A model generated the notes under the pieces. The model was given only the letters and a program-made list of their open reading frames with translations. It had not been told where the DNA came from and did not search any database. DNA of 64,000 bases from Ch128b sp964527925 (GTDB taxonomy: Bacteria > Bacteroidota > Ignavibacteria > Ch128b), in assembly GCA_964527925.1 (NCBI GenBank), contig CAZGQO010000009.1, forward strand, positions 1 through 64,000, given 5' to 3'. Positions 26,523 to 35,264 of this stretch are shown here, piece after piece. The position numbers and the translations under genes were made by a program. Numbering within the stretch: the stretch's first letter is position 1; every line of letters starts with the position of its first letter.

Positions 26523-27908
26523 TTAGAGATTAATTCCAGCATCGAGTAGTTTTTCAACTTTTTCGAATGAATCAGCTTCTGAATAAAATCTTAAAATTGG
26601 TTCTGTTCCAGAGGCACGAATGAGCAGCCAGCCATTTTCAACAAAAAATTTATAGCCATCAAGATCAGATGTTGCAATGACTTCATAGCCATTCAATGAT
26701 TTAATATTTCCTGATTTGCATTTGCTTAAGATATTTTGTTTAATTTCTTCGGTTGTGTGAATATCAATTCTCTTGTATTTATGAGGACCAAATTCATCTT
26801 CAAGATCTTTTACAAATTCACTTAATGGTTTCTGATAATCGATAACTAATTCTGTTAAAAGTAAACCAAGGAAAATCCCATCTCTTTCTGGCAAATGGAG
26901 TTTGACGCCAATTCCACCACTCTCCTCACCACCAATTAGAACATCTTTTTCAAGCATTAATTTACAAACATGTTTGAAGCCAACTGGAGTGACTGTAATT
27001 TCGAGTCCATATTTCTTGCACATTTTGTTGAGCATTTCGGTGGTTGAGAAAGTTTTTACAACCATTCCTCTGAGATTTTTCTTTTCATAAAGATATTTAA
27101 GCAAAAGTGAGAATATCTTGTGAGAATCGACAAAATTTCCTTTTTCGTCAACTGCACCAATTCTATCAGCATCGCCATCAACAGCCAGACCAATATCATA
27201 ATTTTTCTCGACCACAGTTTTTGAAAGTTCTTTAAGATTTTCTTCGAGTGGTTCAGGATTTACTTTTCCGAAAAGTGGATTGTGTTCGTTGTGTAGTTCA
27301 TCAATTCCAAGTAATTCATTCATAAATCCCTGACCGGAACCATACATTGAATCGTAGATAATTTTTAATCCTGAGTTTTTGATTTTGTTCAAATCGAATT
27401 TTGATTGAATGTAAGCTTTATAGTAACTCCTCAGGTCGGTAAGAATAATTTTTTCAGTGTCAACCAATGAATCAAAATCTTCTGGTTTGAAATTGCTTTC
27501 GACATTCATTAATTCTTTTTCAACTTCAGTAATCATTTCGGGATGAGCTGATCCACCAAAGTCACCTTTAATTTTAAATCCATTGTATTTGGGTGGATTG
27601 TGGGAAGCAGTAATCATTATTCCGCCAGCTATATTCATATTTTTAGCTGCCAGCGAAACCATAGGTGAAGAGACCATTTTATCTGCAAGAAGAACTTTAA
27701 TCCCTCTTGAAGCAAGAACCTGAGCTACAAGCTTACCATACGCGTCAGATAAAAATCTTGCATCAAATCCTACCACAATTCCATTATTGATTTTAGGGTG
27801 AGTTGAAAAATATTTTGCTGTTGCCAGAGATACTTTGATTAGGTTTTCAAAAGTAAAATCATCAGAGATTATGCCGCGCCAGCCATCTGTACCAAATTTG
27901 ATCTTCAT
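26523..27908 (-). CDS. Phosphoglucomutase/phosphomannomutase family phosphohexomutase
   Basis: The 461-residue enzyme moves phosphate between C1 and C6 of a hexose phosphate. It shows all four family loops: TASHNP with phosphoserine Ser102, DGDADRIG for the metal, GEESGGIG for sugar binding near residue 328, and RASGTEPILRFY near the C-terminus for phosphate. The length fits the alpha-phosphohexomutase family; glucose, mannose or glucosamine specificity is not resolved from sequence alone. A GGAGAAC ribosome binding site precedes the ATG. The pseudogene begins 5 bp after its stop, so both may once have shared a transcript. Confidence 0.95.
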   Translation of the reverse strand: MKIKFGTDGWRGIISDDFTFENLIKVSLATAKYFSTHPKINNGIVVGFDARFLSDAYGKLVAQVLASRGIKVLLADKMVSSPMVSLAAKNMNIAGGIMITASHNPPKYNGFKIKGDFGGSAHPEMITEVEKELMNVESNFKPEDFDSLVDTEKIILTDLRSYYKAYIQSKFDLNKIKNSGLKIIYDSMYGSGQGFMNELLGIDELHNEHNPLFGKVNPEPLEENLKELSKTVVEKNYDIGLAVDGDADRIGAVDEKGNFVDSHKIFSLLLKYLYEKKNLRGMVVKTFSTTEMLNKMCKKYGLEITVTPVGFKHVCKLMLEKDVLIGGEESGGIGVKLHLPERDGIFLGLLLTELVIDYQKPLSEFVKDLEDEFGPHKYKRIDIHTTEEIKQNILSKCKSGNIKSLNGYEVIATSDLDGYKFFVENGWLLIRASGTEPILRFYSEADSFEKVEKLLDAGINL

Positions 27909-28062
27909 ATTAGTTCTCCAGATTTGTTATTAAGTTTATCTTGTTGAAAGCAAAATTAATTAATTCTTTGTAATATGTGTATTGATGGTTAAAGGTTTAA
28001 TAAATGGTTGATAAATTTTAATAATTTAAGTTCTGTTGTATTTAATTTTTATGACTTTAAAC

Positions 28063-28077
28063 TGATAATCTTTATCA
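28063..28077. promoter_or_regulatory. Short palindrome before the ECF sigma gene
   Basis: TGATAA-TCT-TTATCA is a perfect 6-bp inverted repeat 15 bp before the sigma factor ATG, in the divergent region shared with the phosphohexomutase gene. It could be an operator, but no matching copy was seen elsewhere in the window, so this is tentative. Confidence 0.3.
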
Positions 28078-28092
28078 TTTGTCAATATTTCG

Positions 28093-28647
28093 ATGAAAAA
28101 AAATATAGATGATAAGGTTTTGATTGATCGTTTTCTTGAAGGGGATGAATCTGCTTTTAATGCTTTATTTGAAAAATATAAACGAAAAATTTATCTGACT
28201 GCCTATCGATTGCTTGGTAATCATGAGGATGCTAAGGATATAACTCAGGAAACACTGATTAAAATCTACAAGGAATTGAAAAATTTTAGGAATGAATCGT
28301 CGCTGTACACATGGATTTACAGAATTACAACTAATCTTTCATTGAATCTTTTAAAACAGAAAAAACTCAGAAGTTTTTTTGATTTTGAAGATGTCGACGA
28401 ATGGCTTTTTAAGGATGAAAGGCAATCACCTGAATTAAGCTTTAGAGAAAATGAATTGTCTAACAAAATACAGGAAGCACTGAAAAAATTGCCTGAAAAA
28501 CAAAGAACGGTTTTCACATTGAGATATTATGATGAACTTACATACGAAGAAATATCAGAAATACTTGGAACTTCGGTTGGTGCACTCAAGGCGAATTATT
28601 TCCATGCAGTTAATAAATTGCAAAAGGAGTTGAAAAATGTACTGTGA
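28093..28647 (+). CDS. ECF-type RNA polymerase sigma factor
   Basis: The 184-residue sigma factor has region 2 (DAKDITQETLIKIYKELKNF ... WIYRITTNLSLNLLKQKK, about 55-95) and region 4 with a helix-turn-helix (LPEKQRTVFTLRYYDELTYEEISEILGTSVGALKANYFHA, about 134-175). It lacks regions 1 and 3, as usual for extracytoplasmic-function sigma factors. The anti-sigma gene overlaps its 3' end by 11 nt. It should respond to an envelope signal through that partner. Confidence 0.95.
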   Translation: MKKNIDDKVLIDRFLEGDESAFNALFEKYKRKIYLTAYRLLGNHEDAKDITQETLIKIYKELKNFRNESSLYTWIYRITTNLSLNLLKQKKLRSFFDFEDVDEWLFKDERQSPELSFRENELSNKIQEALKKLPEKQRTVFTLRYYDELTYEEISEILGTSVGALKANYFHAVNKLQKELKNVL

Positions 28648-29269
28648 AAAATTTCAAGATTTAATAGTTCGATTTTTTGATAATGATATCAATGAAACTG
28701 AAAAAGGTCAGCTCTTTGATCACATTAAAACATGCAACAAGTGTAAATTAGAATTTGACGAGATGGAAAAAATGTTTCAGAATTTGAAAGTTGAGAATGA
28801 AAAATTCATTGAATCGAAAGAGTTTTATTTGCAGTCAATTACTCCTGATAAAATCATCTCAAAAGCGTCAACTACCAAATGGAATATTCTGAGTTTTAGA
28901 CCTGCATTATCTTTTGCAGTTATGATTTTAATCGCATTTGCTGTGATGTTTTATATGAATGATTATATAAACAGTCGTAATTCGGAGATAGCTGATTTGA
29001 AAACAAAAACTGAAACTGAAGTTGATTCAAACTTTTCAACTAATTTTCTTGATATTTATCTCAACGAAAACTTTATCATAGAAAATTTTGGTGAATCTAT
29101 TTTAAATCATACAGATTTTAATGAATTAAAACAGGAATTAATAAATGAATATCAAAATCAGAGTAATTTACTTAATGGATTGATGAATGATCCTGTAGAA
29201 AATTTGAGTAAACTAAGTGATCAGGAATTAAATGAAATCCTTTCACAACTTGATTTGAAAAATTATTAA
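28637..29269 (+). CDS. Membrane-bound zinc-finger anti-sigma factor
   Basis: The 210-residue protein starts with a ZAS-type zinc-binding segment (Cys3, then HIKTCNKC near residues 30-37). One transmembrane helix follows near 95-113, with an Asn/Glu-rich periplasmic part of about 95 residues. It overlaps the sigma gene by 11 nt, so it is the cognate inhibitor that holds the sigma factor at the membrane. The signal sensed by its outer part is unknown. Confidence 0.88.
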   Translation: MYCEKFQDLIVRFFDNDINETEKGQLFDHIKTCNKCKLEFDEMEKMFQNLKVENEKFIESKEFYLQSITPDKIISKASTTKWNILSFRPALSFAVMILIAFAVMFYMNDYINSRNSEIADLKTKTETEVDSNFSTNFLDIYLNENFIIENFGESILNHTDFNELKQELINEYQNQSNLLNGLMNDPVENLSKLSDQELNEILSQLDLKNY

Positions 29270-29279
29270 GGAGCTAAAA

Positions 29280-29747
29280 ATGAAAATTTTAAATATTGTG
29301 TTAACAGTTGTTTTATTCTTAAGTCAACTTTATGCGCAGCCTTTTGGAATGCAAAATCAACAGCGTAAGAGATTGGAAGAATTTAAAAAGATAAAATTAA
29401 TTGAAACCCTAGAACTCAGCGAGCAAGAAGCAGCAAAATTTTTCCCTGCTTATAGTGACCATCAGAATAAAGTTCAGAAACTTCAAAGAGAACGAGATAG
29501 ATTACTTGATGAATTAGAAAGAATCTCTAAAAATGAAGAGAAATTTAAGAACGAAAAATTTGAAGAAATCGTACAGAAATTAAATGAAATTGAGCAGGAA
29601 TTAATTCGAAATAGAATTGAGTTTCACAATCAATTAAGGAATATCTTACCAGCATTTAAGGTTGCACGATATTTTGTATTGGAACGCAATTTTATGAGGG
29701 AACTTAACAAATTATTGATGATGAGAAGAAACAAAGGTATTCAGTGA
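29280..29747 (+). CDS. Exported Spy/CpxP-like protein, possible sensor for the ECF sigma system
   Basis: The 155-residue protein has a signal peptide (residues 1-19, ending LYAQ) and a charged, alpha-helical mature part. The stretch IKLIETLELSEQEAAKFFPAYSDHQNKV resembles the 'sensor of ECF-type sigma factor' proteins of Bacteroidota and the Spy/CpxP periplasmic chaperones. It follows the anti-sigma gene by 10 bp, with an AAGGAGC ribosome binding site. The three genes probably form a signal-sensing operon; direct binding to the anti-sigma factor is inference. Confidence 0.75.
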   Translation: MKILNIVLTVVLFLSQLYAQPFGMQNQQRKRLEEFKKIKLIETLELSEQEAAKFFPAYSDHQNKVQKLQRERDRLLDELERISKNEEKFKNEKFEEIVQKLNEIEQELIRNRIEFHNQLRNILPAFKVARYFVLERNFMRELNKLLMMRRNKGIQ

Positions 29748-29778
29748 GTTATTATACTTTTATCAAAACCATCCTTGA

Positions 29779-29810
29779 GTTGTAATTTTTTCACTAAAAA
29801 TTTATTTTTG
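29779..29810 (+). promoter_or_regulatory. Bacteroidota-type promoter of tRNA-Leu
   Basis: A GTTG (29779-29782) and TATTTTTG (29803-29810) are separated by exactly 20 nt. This matches the -33 TTTG/TTG and -7 TAnnTTTG consensus of the Bacteroidota housekeeping sigma factor. The tRNA begins 13 nt after the -7 box, leaving a leader of roughly 6-9 nt. Confidence 0.6.
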
Positions 29811-29822
29811 CATCAGTTCTTT

Positions 29823-29904
29823 GCGGAAGTGGTGGAACTGGTAGACACACCATCTTGAGGGGGTGGCGCCGAAAGGCGTGCGGGTTCAAGTCCCGCCTTC
29901 CGCA
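29823..29904 (+). tRNA. tRNA-Leu (anticodon GAG)
   Basis: The sequence folds as a class II tRNA. The acceptor stem GCGGAAG (29823-29829) pairs with CTTCCGC (29897-29903), with discriminator A at 29904. The anticodon stem CCATC/GGTGG surrounds loop TTGAGGG with anticodon GAG at 29857-29859. A long variable arm follows, and the T-loop is GTTCAAGTC. The 3' CCA is not encoded. It would read CUC and CUU leucine codons. Confidence 0.97.
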
Positions 29905-29958
29905 CTAATTTTCTTATTTCTAGTAGAGTTATTTTTCCCAATAAATAATGGAGTAAAA

Positions 29959-30720
29959 ATGAAATCCTTAATAGGAATAATAGTAATTCTTTTATTTTTT
30001 AATCTGAATGCATTCGGCCAGGAAATGAATCCTGAAGCTGCAAAGCTCTACAACGAGGGCAATCAGAAAATGAAAGAAGGAAATTATTCGGCCGCTATTC
30101 AATTGTATGATAAAGCTCTGCAAATTCAGGAAGATTATAGAATTCTTTATCAGAAAGGAATAGCTCATCGAAGAATGAATCAGCTTGATGAAGCATATAA
30201 AAATCTTACAAAAGTTATTTCTATAAAACCTGAATTCGACCTTGCATATAATGCGCTTGGAACCCTTGAATATTCAAGAAAAAATTATCAGGCATCAATA
30301 AATAATTTTCTCAAGACTTTAGAGCTTACCAAAAATCTTCAGCTTAAATCTCAAGTTCAAAAAAATATTTCACTCTCATACTTGAAATTAGCAGATGAGC
30401 AATTAAGCAGCTTTGAACCTGACAAAGCAATTGAATCTTTGAAGAATGCATTGAAATATGATGAGAAAAATGATGCAGCTTATCTTGCCCTCGCAAGAGC
30501 TTTTGTAGAAAGTGGTAAATACAATGAAGCTCTTTCTGCAGCCGATAATGCTTTGAAATATAGAAAAAAAGTTTCTAAAGGTGGAATTTTATATTATAAA
30601 GGTCTTGCACTTAAAAATTTAGGCAAGCTTCAGGATGCAAAATTAGCGTTTGAAGAAGGTCGAAAAGATCCATCATGTCGCGCTATTTGTGAATACGAAA
30701 TAAAAAACCTCCCTAAATAA
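29959..30720 (+). CDS. Exported tetratricopeptide-repeat protein
   Basis: I start at the ATG at 29959; the frame is open further upstream but that part lies inside the tRNA. The 253-residue product has a signal peptide (MKSLIGIIVILLFFNLNAFGQ) and about six TPR units (for example YNEGNQKMKEGNYSAAIQLYDKALQI and AYNALGTLEYSRKNYQASINNFLKTLEL). TPR proteins build helical scaffolds for protein contacts, here in the periplasm. A strong terminator follows. No specific partner can be named. Confidence 0.88.
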   Translation: MKSLIGIIVILLFFNLNAFGQEMNPEAAKLYNEGNQKMKEGNYSAAIQLYDKALQIQEDYRILYQKGIAHRRMNQLDEAYKNLTKVISIKPEFDLAYNALGTLEYSRKNYQASINNFLKTLELTKNLQLKSQVQKNISLSYLKLADEQLSSFEPDKAIESLKNALKYDEKNDAAYLALARAFVESGKYNEALSAADNALKYRKKVSKGGILYYKGLALKNLGKLQDAKLAFEEGRKDPSCRAICEYEIKNLPK

Positions 30721-30736
30721 AATAACCTCCTATATT

Positions 30737-30770
30737 AATGCCGCTCCTTGTGGGCGGCATTTTTTATTTT
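30737..30770 (+). terminator. Rho-independent terminator after the TPR gene
   Basis: AATGCCGC (30737-30744) pairs perfectly with GCGGCATT (30754-30761) around a 9-nt loop, followed by a T-rich tail. It separates the TPR gene from the operon beginning at 30817. Confidence 0.88.
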
Positions 30771-30816
30771 AAACAAATAAAAGATTTTTAATAAAATTAG
30801 TATTTTCAAAAAGTCT

Positions 30817-32298
30817 ATGAATGAAATTCTAAAAATAATTTTTCTCGCATTCATTACAATTCTATTTCTGATATTCTTTGAGTATGCAGGGAGGAAAAAG
30901 TATATTTCGCTGGAACTTTCAAGAAAGTTGTTGCATGTTGTTTCGGGTATATTAATAGCTTATATACCATTTATTGTAGATAGCTTTTTATTGGTTGTGA
31001 CGGTTGGATCATTATTCACTATAAGTAATTATTTTCTTATCAGAAAAAGTATTCTTAGGGGGATTGATGATCGAACTCAAAGAAATTATGGAATTGTTTA
31101 TTATCCCTTAGCTTTTCTAATTGTTGTTCTATTGTTCTGGAAAATGAACAAATTTATCATTTCTATAAGCTTTTTAGTTTTTTCATTAAGTGATGCATTA
31201 GCTGGTTTATTTGGTTCGTCTTCAAAAAATAAAATCTTTACTAAAATCACCGCCGAACCTAAAACGCTCAACGGTTTAATTGCATTTATTTTATCCTCTC
31301 TTTTAATATTAATTATTCTTTATTTTACCCTCTGGGATAAGTTCAATTTCTTAAGTTATCCATTTGGAGTTTTTCTTTTTGCTGTATTGATTATTTCTTT
31401 GGTTGGTGGAATAACCGAAGTATTATCAACTTTCGGTAGTGATAATTTATTTCTTCCGATTAGTATTTCAGTGCTTAGTGCAATTTTTTTTATTGAGGGA
31501 ATTGAACTCGATACGTTCCTTGTTGCTTTTTTACTGGGTTTGATTGTTTCTTTTCTATCATACAAATTTAAGTTTCTTGATCTTGGAGGTTCATTATTAA
31601 CATTTTTACTCGCTTTATTTATTTATGGATTGGGTAGCTGGAAATGGACAGTTCCAATTGTGACTTTCTTCTTATTATCCTCAATTTTATCAAAGATTGT
31701 TGATAGACTGAATTCAAAAAACTTAAAAGATTTAATAGACAAAGGAAGTCAACGAGATTACAAACAAGTTCTGGCAAATGGTGGTGTACCTTTGCTTATT
31801 TGTATATTAAATTTTTTGATTCAGGGTGAAAACATACACTGGTATCTTATCTACATCTTATCAGTTGCTATTTCTACCTCTGATACATGGTCAACAGAAA
31901 TTGGGACTTTGTTTGCCAGAAAAGTTGTTTTGATAACAAACTTTCAAAAAGTTGAACCAGGGATATCTGGTGGAATATCTTTAATAGGAACATTAGGAGG
32001 CATTGCAGGTGCTTTTGTTATAATTTTAAGTTCGATGTTCTTTATTCACTTAAGTATAAATCAAATTTTAATATTGATTTTTTTTAGTGTTCTGGGAAAT
32101 TTATTTGATAGTTTTTTGGGATCTACTCTACAGGTAAAATTTCAATGTATGAGTTGCAATAAAATAACTGAAAAGAAAATTCATTGTGGAAAAGATACTG
32201 TACGATTAAAGGGTATTAGTTTCATTGATAATGATTTTGTTAATCTTTTCTCTGTCCTTTTTATAAGTGTTTTATATTTTATATTTTTGATCATATGA
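30817..32298 (+). CDS. Fused prenol (phytol/dolichol-type) kinase and DUF92 membrane protein
   Basis: The 493-residue integral membrane protein looks like two enzymes joined. The N-terminal half (about 1-230) resembles the CTP-dependent phytol/dolichol kinase family: LSRKLLHVVSGI near 35, SFLVFSLSDALAGLFGS near 120 and KTLNGLIAFILSS near 147. The C-terminal half (about 235-493) is DUF92: LLGLIVSFLSYKFKFLDLGGSL, SDTWSTEIGTLF and GISGGISLIGTLGGIAGAF. In plants the related single proteins VTE5 and VTE6 phosphorylate phytol and then phytyl phosphate. A one-chain salvage of a prenol to its diphosphate is therefore a reasonable inference. A C4-like set of cysteines (CMSCNK ... HCG) lies near the end. 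The stop overlaps the next ATG by 4 nt. Confidence 0.8.
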   Translation: MNEILKIIFLAFITILFLIFFEYAGRKKYISLELSRKLLHVVSGILIAYIPFIVDSFLLVVTVGSLFTISNYFLIRKSILRGIDDRTQRNYGIVYYPLAFLIVVLLFWKMNKFIISISFLVFSLSDALAGLFGSSSKNKIFTKITAEPKTLNGLIAFILSSLLILIILYFTLWDKFNFLSYPFGVFLFAVLIISLVGGITEVLSTFGSDNLFLPISISVLSAIFFIEGIELDTFLVAFLLGLIVSFLSYKFKFLDLGGSLLTFLLALFIYGLGSWKWTVPIVTFFLLSSILSKIVDRLNSKNLKDLIDKGSQRDYKQVLANGGVPLLICILNFLIQGENIHWYLIYILSVAISTSDTWSTEIGTLFARKVVLITNFQKVEPGISGGISLIGTLGGIAGAFVIILSSMFFIHLSINQILILIFFSVLGNLFDSFLGSTLQVKFQCMSCNKITEKKIHCGKDTVRLKGISFIDNDFVNLFSVLFISVLYFIFLII

Positions 32299-35264
32299 AG
32301 CATGCACTTTTCTTGATTCTTTTTCTTGTTGGATCAATATTTGCTCAAGATGCATTTCAAAAGTTTGAAAAAGGTGTTCAACTCTATGATGAAGGCTTTT
32401 ATGCTGAAGCTTATAAGATTTTCAATGAAATAAAAGAATCAAAAGAACTTAGTTACGAATCTCTTTCCCAGATTCATTTTCTCCTGGGAGATATCAAATT
32501 CAAATTAAATGAGTTTGTTGATGCAACATTCGATCTTGAAAATTACGTAATTAAATTTCCTTATGACAGAAATGTTGATCTTGCTCTTCTTAGATTGGGG
32601 CAGATTTATTTCACTACAGGAAATTATGACAACTCTGAAAAATTTCTCCTGAAATTCTTACAAAATCATATTGACAGCAAATATCTGGGCTTGGCTCATT
32701 ACTGGATTGGGGAAGTTTATTCTATCACAAACAAACTTGATAAAGCTGAATTTCATTATCTCGAAGCAATTAAAAACAGTCAGACTAATTCAAAACTTGA
32801 CCATACTTTATTTTCTCTTGGTTTTTTGTATGAAAAATTAGGTTTGTATGATAAGGCTGAGTATTACTACGAAAAACTTCTTCTGGATTTTCCAGATTCA
32901 GAATTAATAGCTCACGGATTAGTGAGAGCTGCCTTTACTTTATATACTAATGGTTCTTTCAATAAAGCAATCAAGAAATTAACCGATCCACGAATTAGAT
33001 CTTTATCGCAGGCAACTCTTGGCGAAGCTTACTACATTCTTGCAAATAGTTATTATAAAATTGGATTATTCTATGAAGCTCAGGTTGAATTTCAAAATGT
33101 TGTAAGTCGATTCCCAAACTCACCAATGGTTAGACCAGCAAAATATGGATTAGGCTGGTCGTATTATCAACAAAATAAATTTGAACAGGCACATAAAATC
33201 TTTTTGGAGTTATCAACGGTTAAAGATTCGTTGGGTGAAAGATCTCTTTATTGGTTAGGATTTATCAGTCGAAATCTTCAAAACAATGAAAAAGCAATCA
33301 AAGAATTTTTAGAGTACCTTAAGCAGTATCCAGGAAGTTCTTACGAATCGAAAGCCAAACTGCAAATTGGAATTATTAATTATGAGTTAAAAAGATTTCA
33401 GGATGCAGAAAAGTTTTTAATAGAGGTTGTAGAAGATACAACTGATGATATAAGCCGTTCAAGTGCTGCTTTGATTCTTGGTACAATTTCATTAGAAAAA
33501 AAAAATTTCAGAACAGCTAAAGCAAGTTATGAGTTGGCAGTAAGTCTAATAGATCCGTCAAGTGAAGATTATGGTGATGCACTGCTTGGATTGGCAATTT
33601 CAAACTTTTACTTGAATAATTATGATGTTGCAATTACAATACTGAAACAAATTCTAGATCGAAAAAATATTAGAGAGATTGATAAGGTCAGATTTTACCT
33701 GGGTGAATCCTATTTCATCAAAAAACAATACGGAGATGCAACCAAAGAATATGAAGAAGTGATAAAGAAAACCAATGACGACGATTTAAAAGAACTATCC
33801 CTCTACGGATTAATTTACAGTCATTTCAATCTGAAAAATTTTTCTAATGTAATTCAACTATCTACGAGATTTCTGGAAGATTTTACTTATTCAAATCATT
33901 ACAGTGAAGTGAAATTAAGGTTAGCTGATTCCTATTATGCCCAGAAAAATTTCAAAAAAGCAGTTGATTTATATCGAGAGTATTTTTCTGATTCAGAAGC
34001 GAAAGGGAATGATTATGTTTCTTATCAATTAGCTCAGGCATTATATAGATCAGGAAATTTAGATGGTTCGATTGAAGAATTGCGAAGGTTCTTACTTCAA
34101 TATCCATCTTCAAGATATGCGGATGAAGTTCAATTTTTGATTGGCTGGATTCGATTCAAGCAAGCAAAATATGAAGCAAGCATTGAAGAATACAGAAAAG
34201 TAATTCAAAATTTCAGTAACTCACCAATTGTGCCCCTAGCATATTATTCTATCGGTGATGCTTATTTCAATCTTGGTAAATATGATTTAGCAATTGAAAA
34301 CTATAAACTTGTGCTTGATAAATATCCTCAGAGTCCATTTGTTATTGATGCAATAAATGGAATTCAATATGCTTATGTTGCTCAGAACAAAATTGATCAG
34401 GCGGCACAAACAATTACTGAATTTGTTCTAGCTAATCCAGGCAATAGACATCTTGATAAACTTTTAATAAAAAAGGGTGATCTATATTTATCACAAAGGA
34501 GATTTCAGGAAGCAATTACAAGCTATAGAGAATTTATTTCATTCTTCCCCAGTAGCTCCTTAGTACCAATTGCATATTTTTCAATTGCTAAATCGTTTTC
34601 GCAGATTCAAGCTTATGATGATGCAATTTATAACCTACAGTTTATAGTTCGGAATTTTCCAAATGATGAACTTGTTGATGATGCAATTCTTGAGATCGGA
34701 AATATTTATAGGATTAAACAAGATTTCGAGAAAGCAATTCAACAATTTGAAGCTTTAATAAAAAATTATCCAAATTCGAACTTAATTCCTGAAGCTTATT
34801 ATTGGCTTGGCAAATGTTACGCTGATTTGGGTGAAACTTCAAAAGCAAAAATTCATTTTGATCAGGTGACAACAAAATTTAAGGATTCTGGATTTTATTC
34901 ACGTTCAATTTTTGAACTTGCAAAAATTGAAATGAATTCAAGACCAGATTCTGCGTTAGCTTTATTTAGAAAGGTAGTTGAATTGAGAAATGACGAATTT
35001 GGTGCCGAGAGTCAATACTTAATTGGTGAGATTCTATTTCAAAATAAAAATTATAAAGATGCAATAACAGAATTTTTAAAACTAAGATATGCCTTTGCTG
35101 GTCATTTTGATTGGCTTGTGAAAGGTTTATTTAGAGTCGCAGAAATTTATGAACTACAAAAAGACAAGAAAAAAGCTCGTGAGTTTTATAATGAGGTACT
35201 AAAGCTGGATCCAAAAGGTGAATTAGGTACCAAAGCAAAAAGAAAACTAAGAACATTGCGATGA
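32295..35264 (+). CDS. Very long exported TPR-repeat protein (CpoB/BamD-like repeats)
   Basis: The 989-residue protein has a signal peptide (residues 1-17, ending IFAQ) and then roughly 25 TPR units along its whole length. Many contain the 'FP.S..A..A.y.lG..y' pattern typical of TolA-binding CpoB and outer-membrane BamD proteins (for example VSRFPNSPMVRPAKYGLGWSYY, LDKYPQSPFVIDAING). It should act as a periplasmic scaffold. It overlaps the kinase fusion upstream by 4 nt and the outer-membrane protein gene downstream by 4 nt. Translational coupling therefore ties it to the HU-SPOR/ExbBD/TonB set. Confidence 0.9.
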   Translation: MKHALFLILFLVGSIFAQDAFQKFEKGVQLYDEGFYAEAYKIFNEIKESKELSYESLSQIHFLLGDIKFKLNEFVDATFDLENYVIKFPYDRNVDLALLRLGQIYFTTGNYDNSEKFLLKFLQNHIDSKYLGLAHYWIGEVYSITNKLDKAEFHYLEAIKNSQTNSKLDHTLFSLGFLYEKLGLYDKAEYYYEKLLLDFPDSELIAHGLVRAAFTLYTNGSFNKAIKKLTDPRIRSLSQATLGEAYYILANSYYKIGLFYEAQVEFQNVVSRFPNSPMVRPAKYGLGWSYYQQNKFEQAHKIFLELSTVKDSLGERSLYWLGFISRNLQNNEKAIKEFLEYLKQYPGSSYESKAKLQIGIINYELKRFQDAEKFLIEVVEDTTDDISRSSAALILGTISLEKKNFRTAKASYELAVSLIDPSSEDYGDALLGLAISNFYLNNYDVAITILKQILDRKNIREIDKVRFYLGESYFIKKQYGDATKEYEEVIKKTNDDDLKELSLYGLIYSHFNLKNFSNVIQLSTRFLEDFTYSNHYSEVKLRLADSYYAQKNFKKAVDLYREYFSDSEAKGNDYVSYQLAQALYRSGNLDGSIEELRRFLLQYPSSRYADEVQFLIGWIRFKQAKYEASIEEYRKVIQNFSNSPIVPLAYYSIGDAYFNLGKYDLAIENYKLVLDKYPQSPFVIDAINGIQYAYVAQNKIDQAAQTITEFVLANPGNRHLDKLLIKKGDLYLSQRRFQEAITSYREFISFFPSSSLVPIAYFSIAKSFSQIQAYDDAIYNLQFIVRNFPNDELVDDAILEIGNIYRIKQDFEKAIQQFEALIKNYPNSNLIPEAYYWLGKCYADLGETSKAKIHFDQVTTKFKDSGFYSRSIFELAKIEMNSRPDSALALFRKVVELRNDEFGAESQYLIGEILFQNKNYKDAITEFLKLRYAFAGHFDWLVKGLFRVAEIYELQKDKKKAREFYNEVLKLDPKGELGTKAKRKLRTLR

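Noticed and set aside
29863..29958. Upstream extension of the TPR gene
   Set aside because: That part lies within tRNA-Leu and lacks a signal peptide at its start; the ATG at 29959 gives a proper one.
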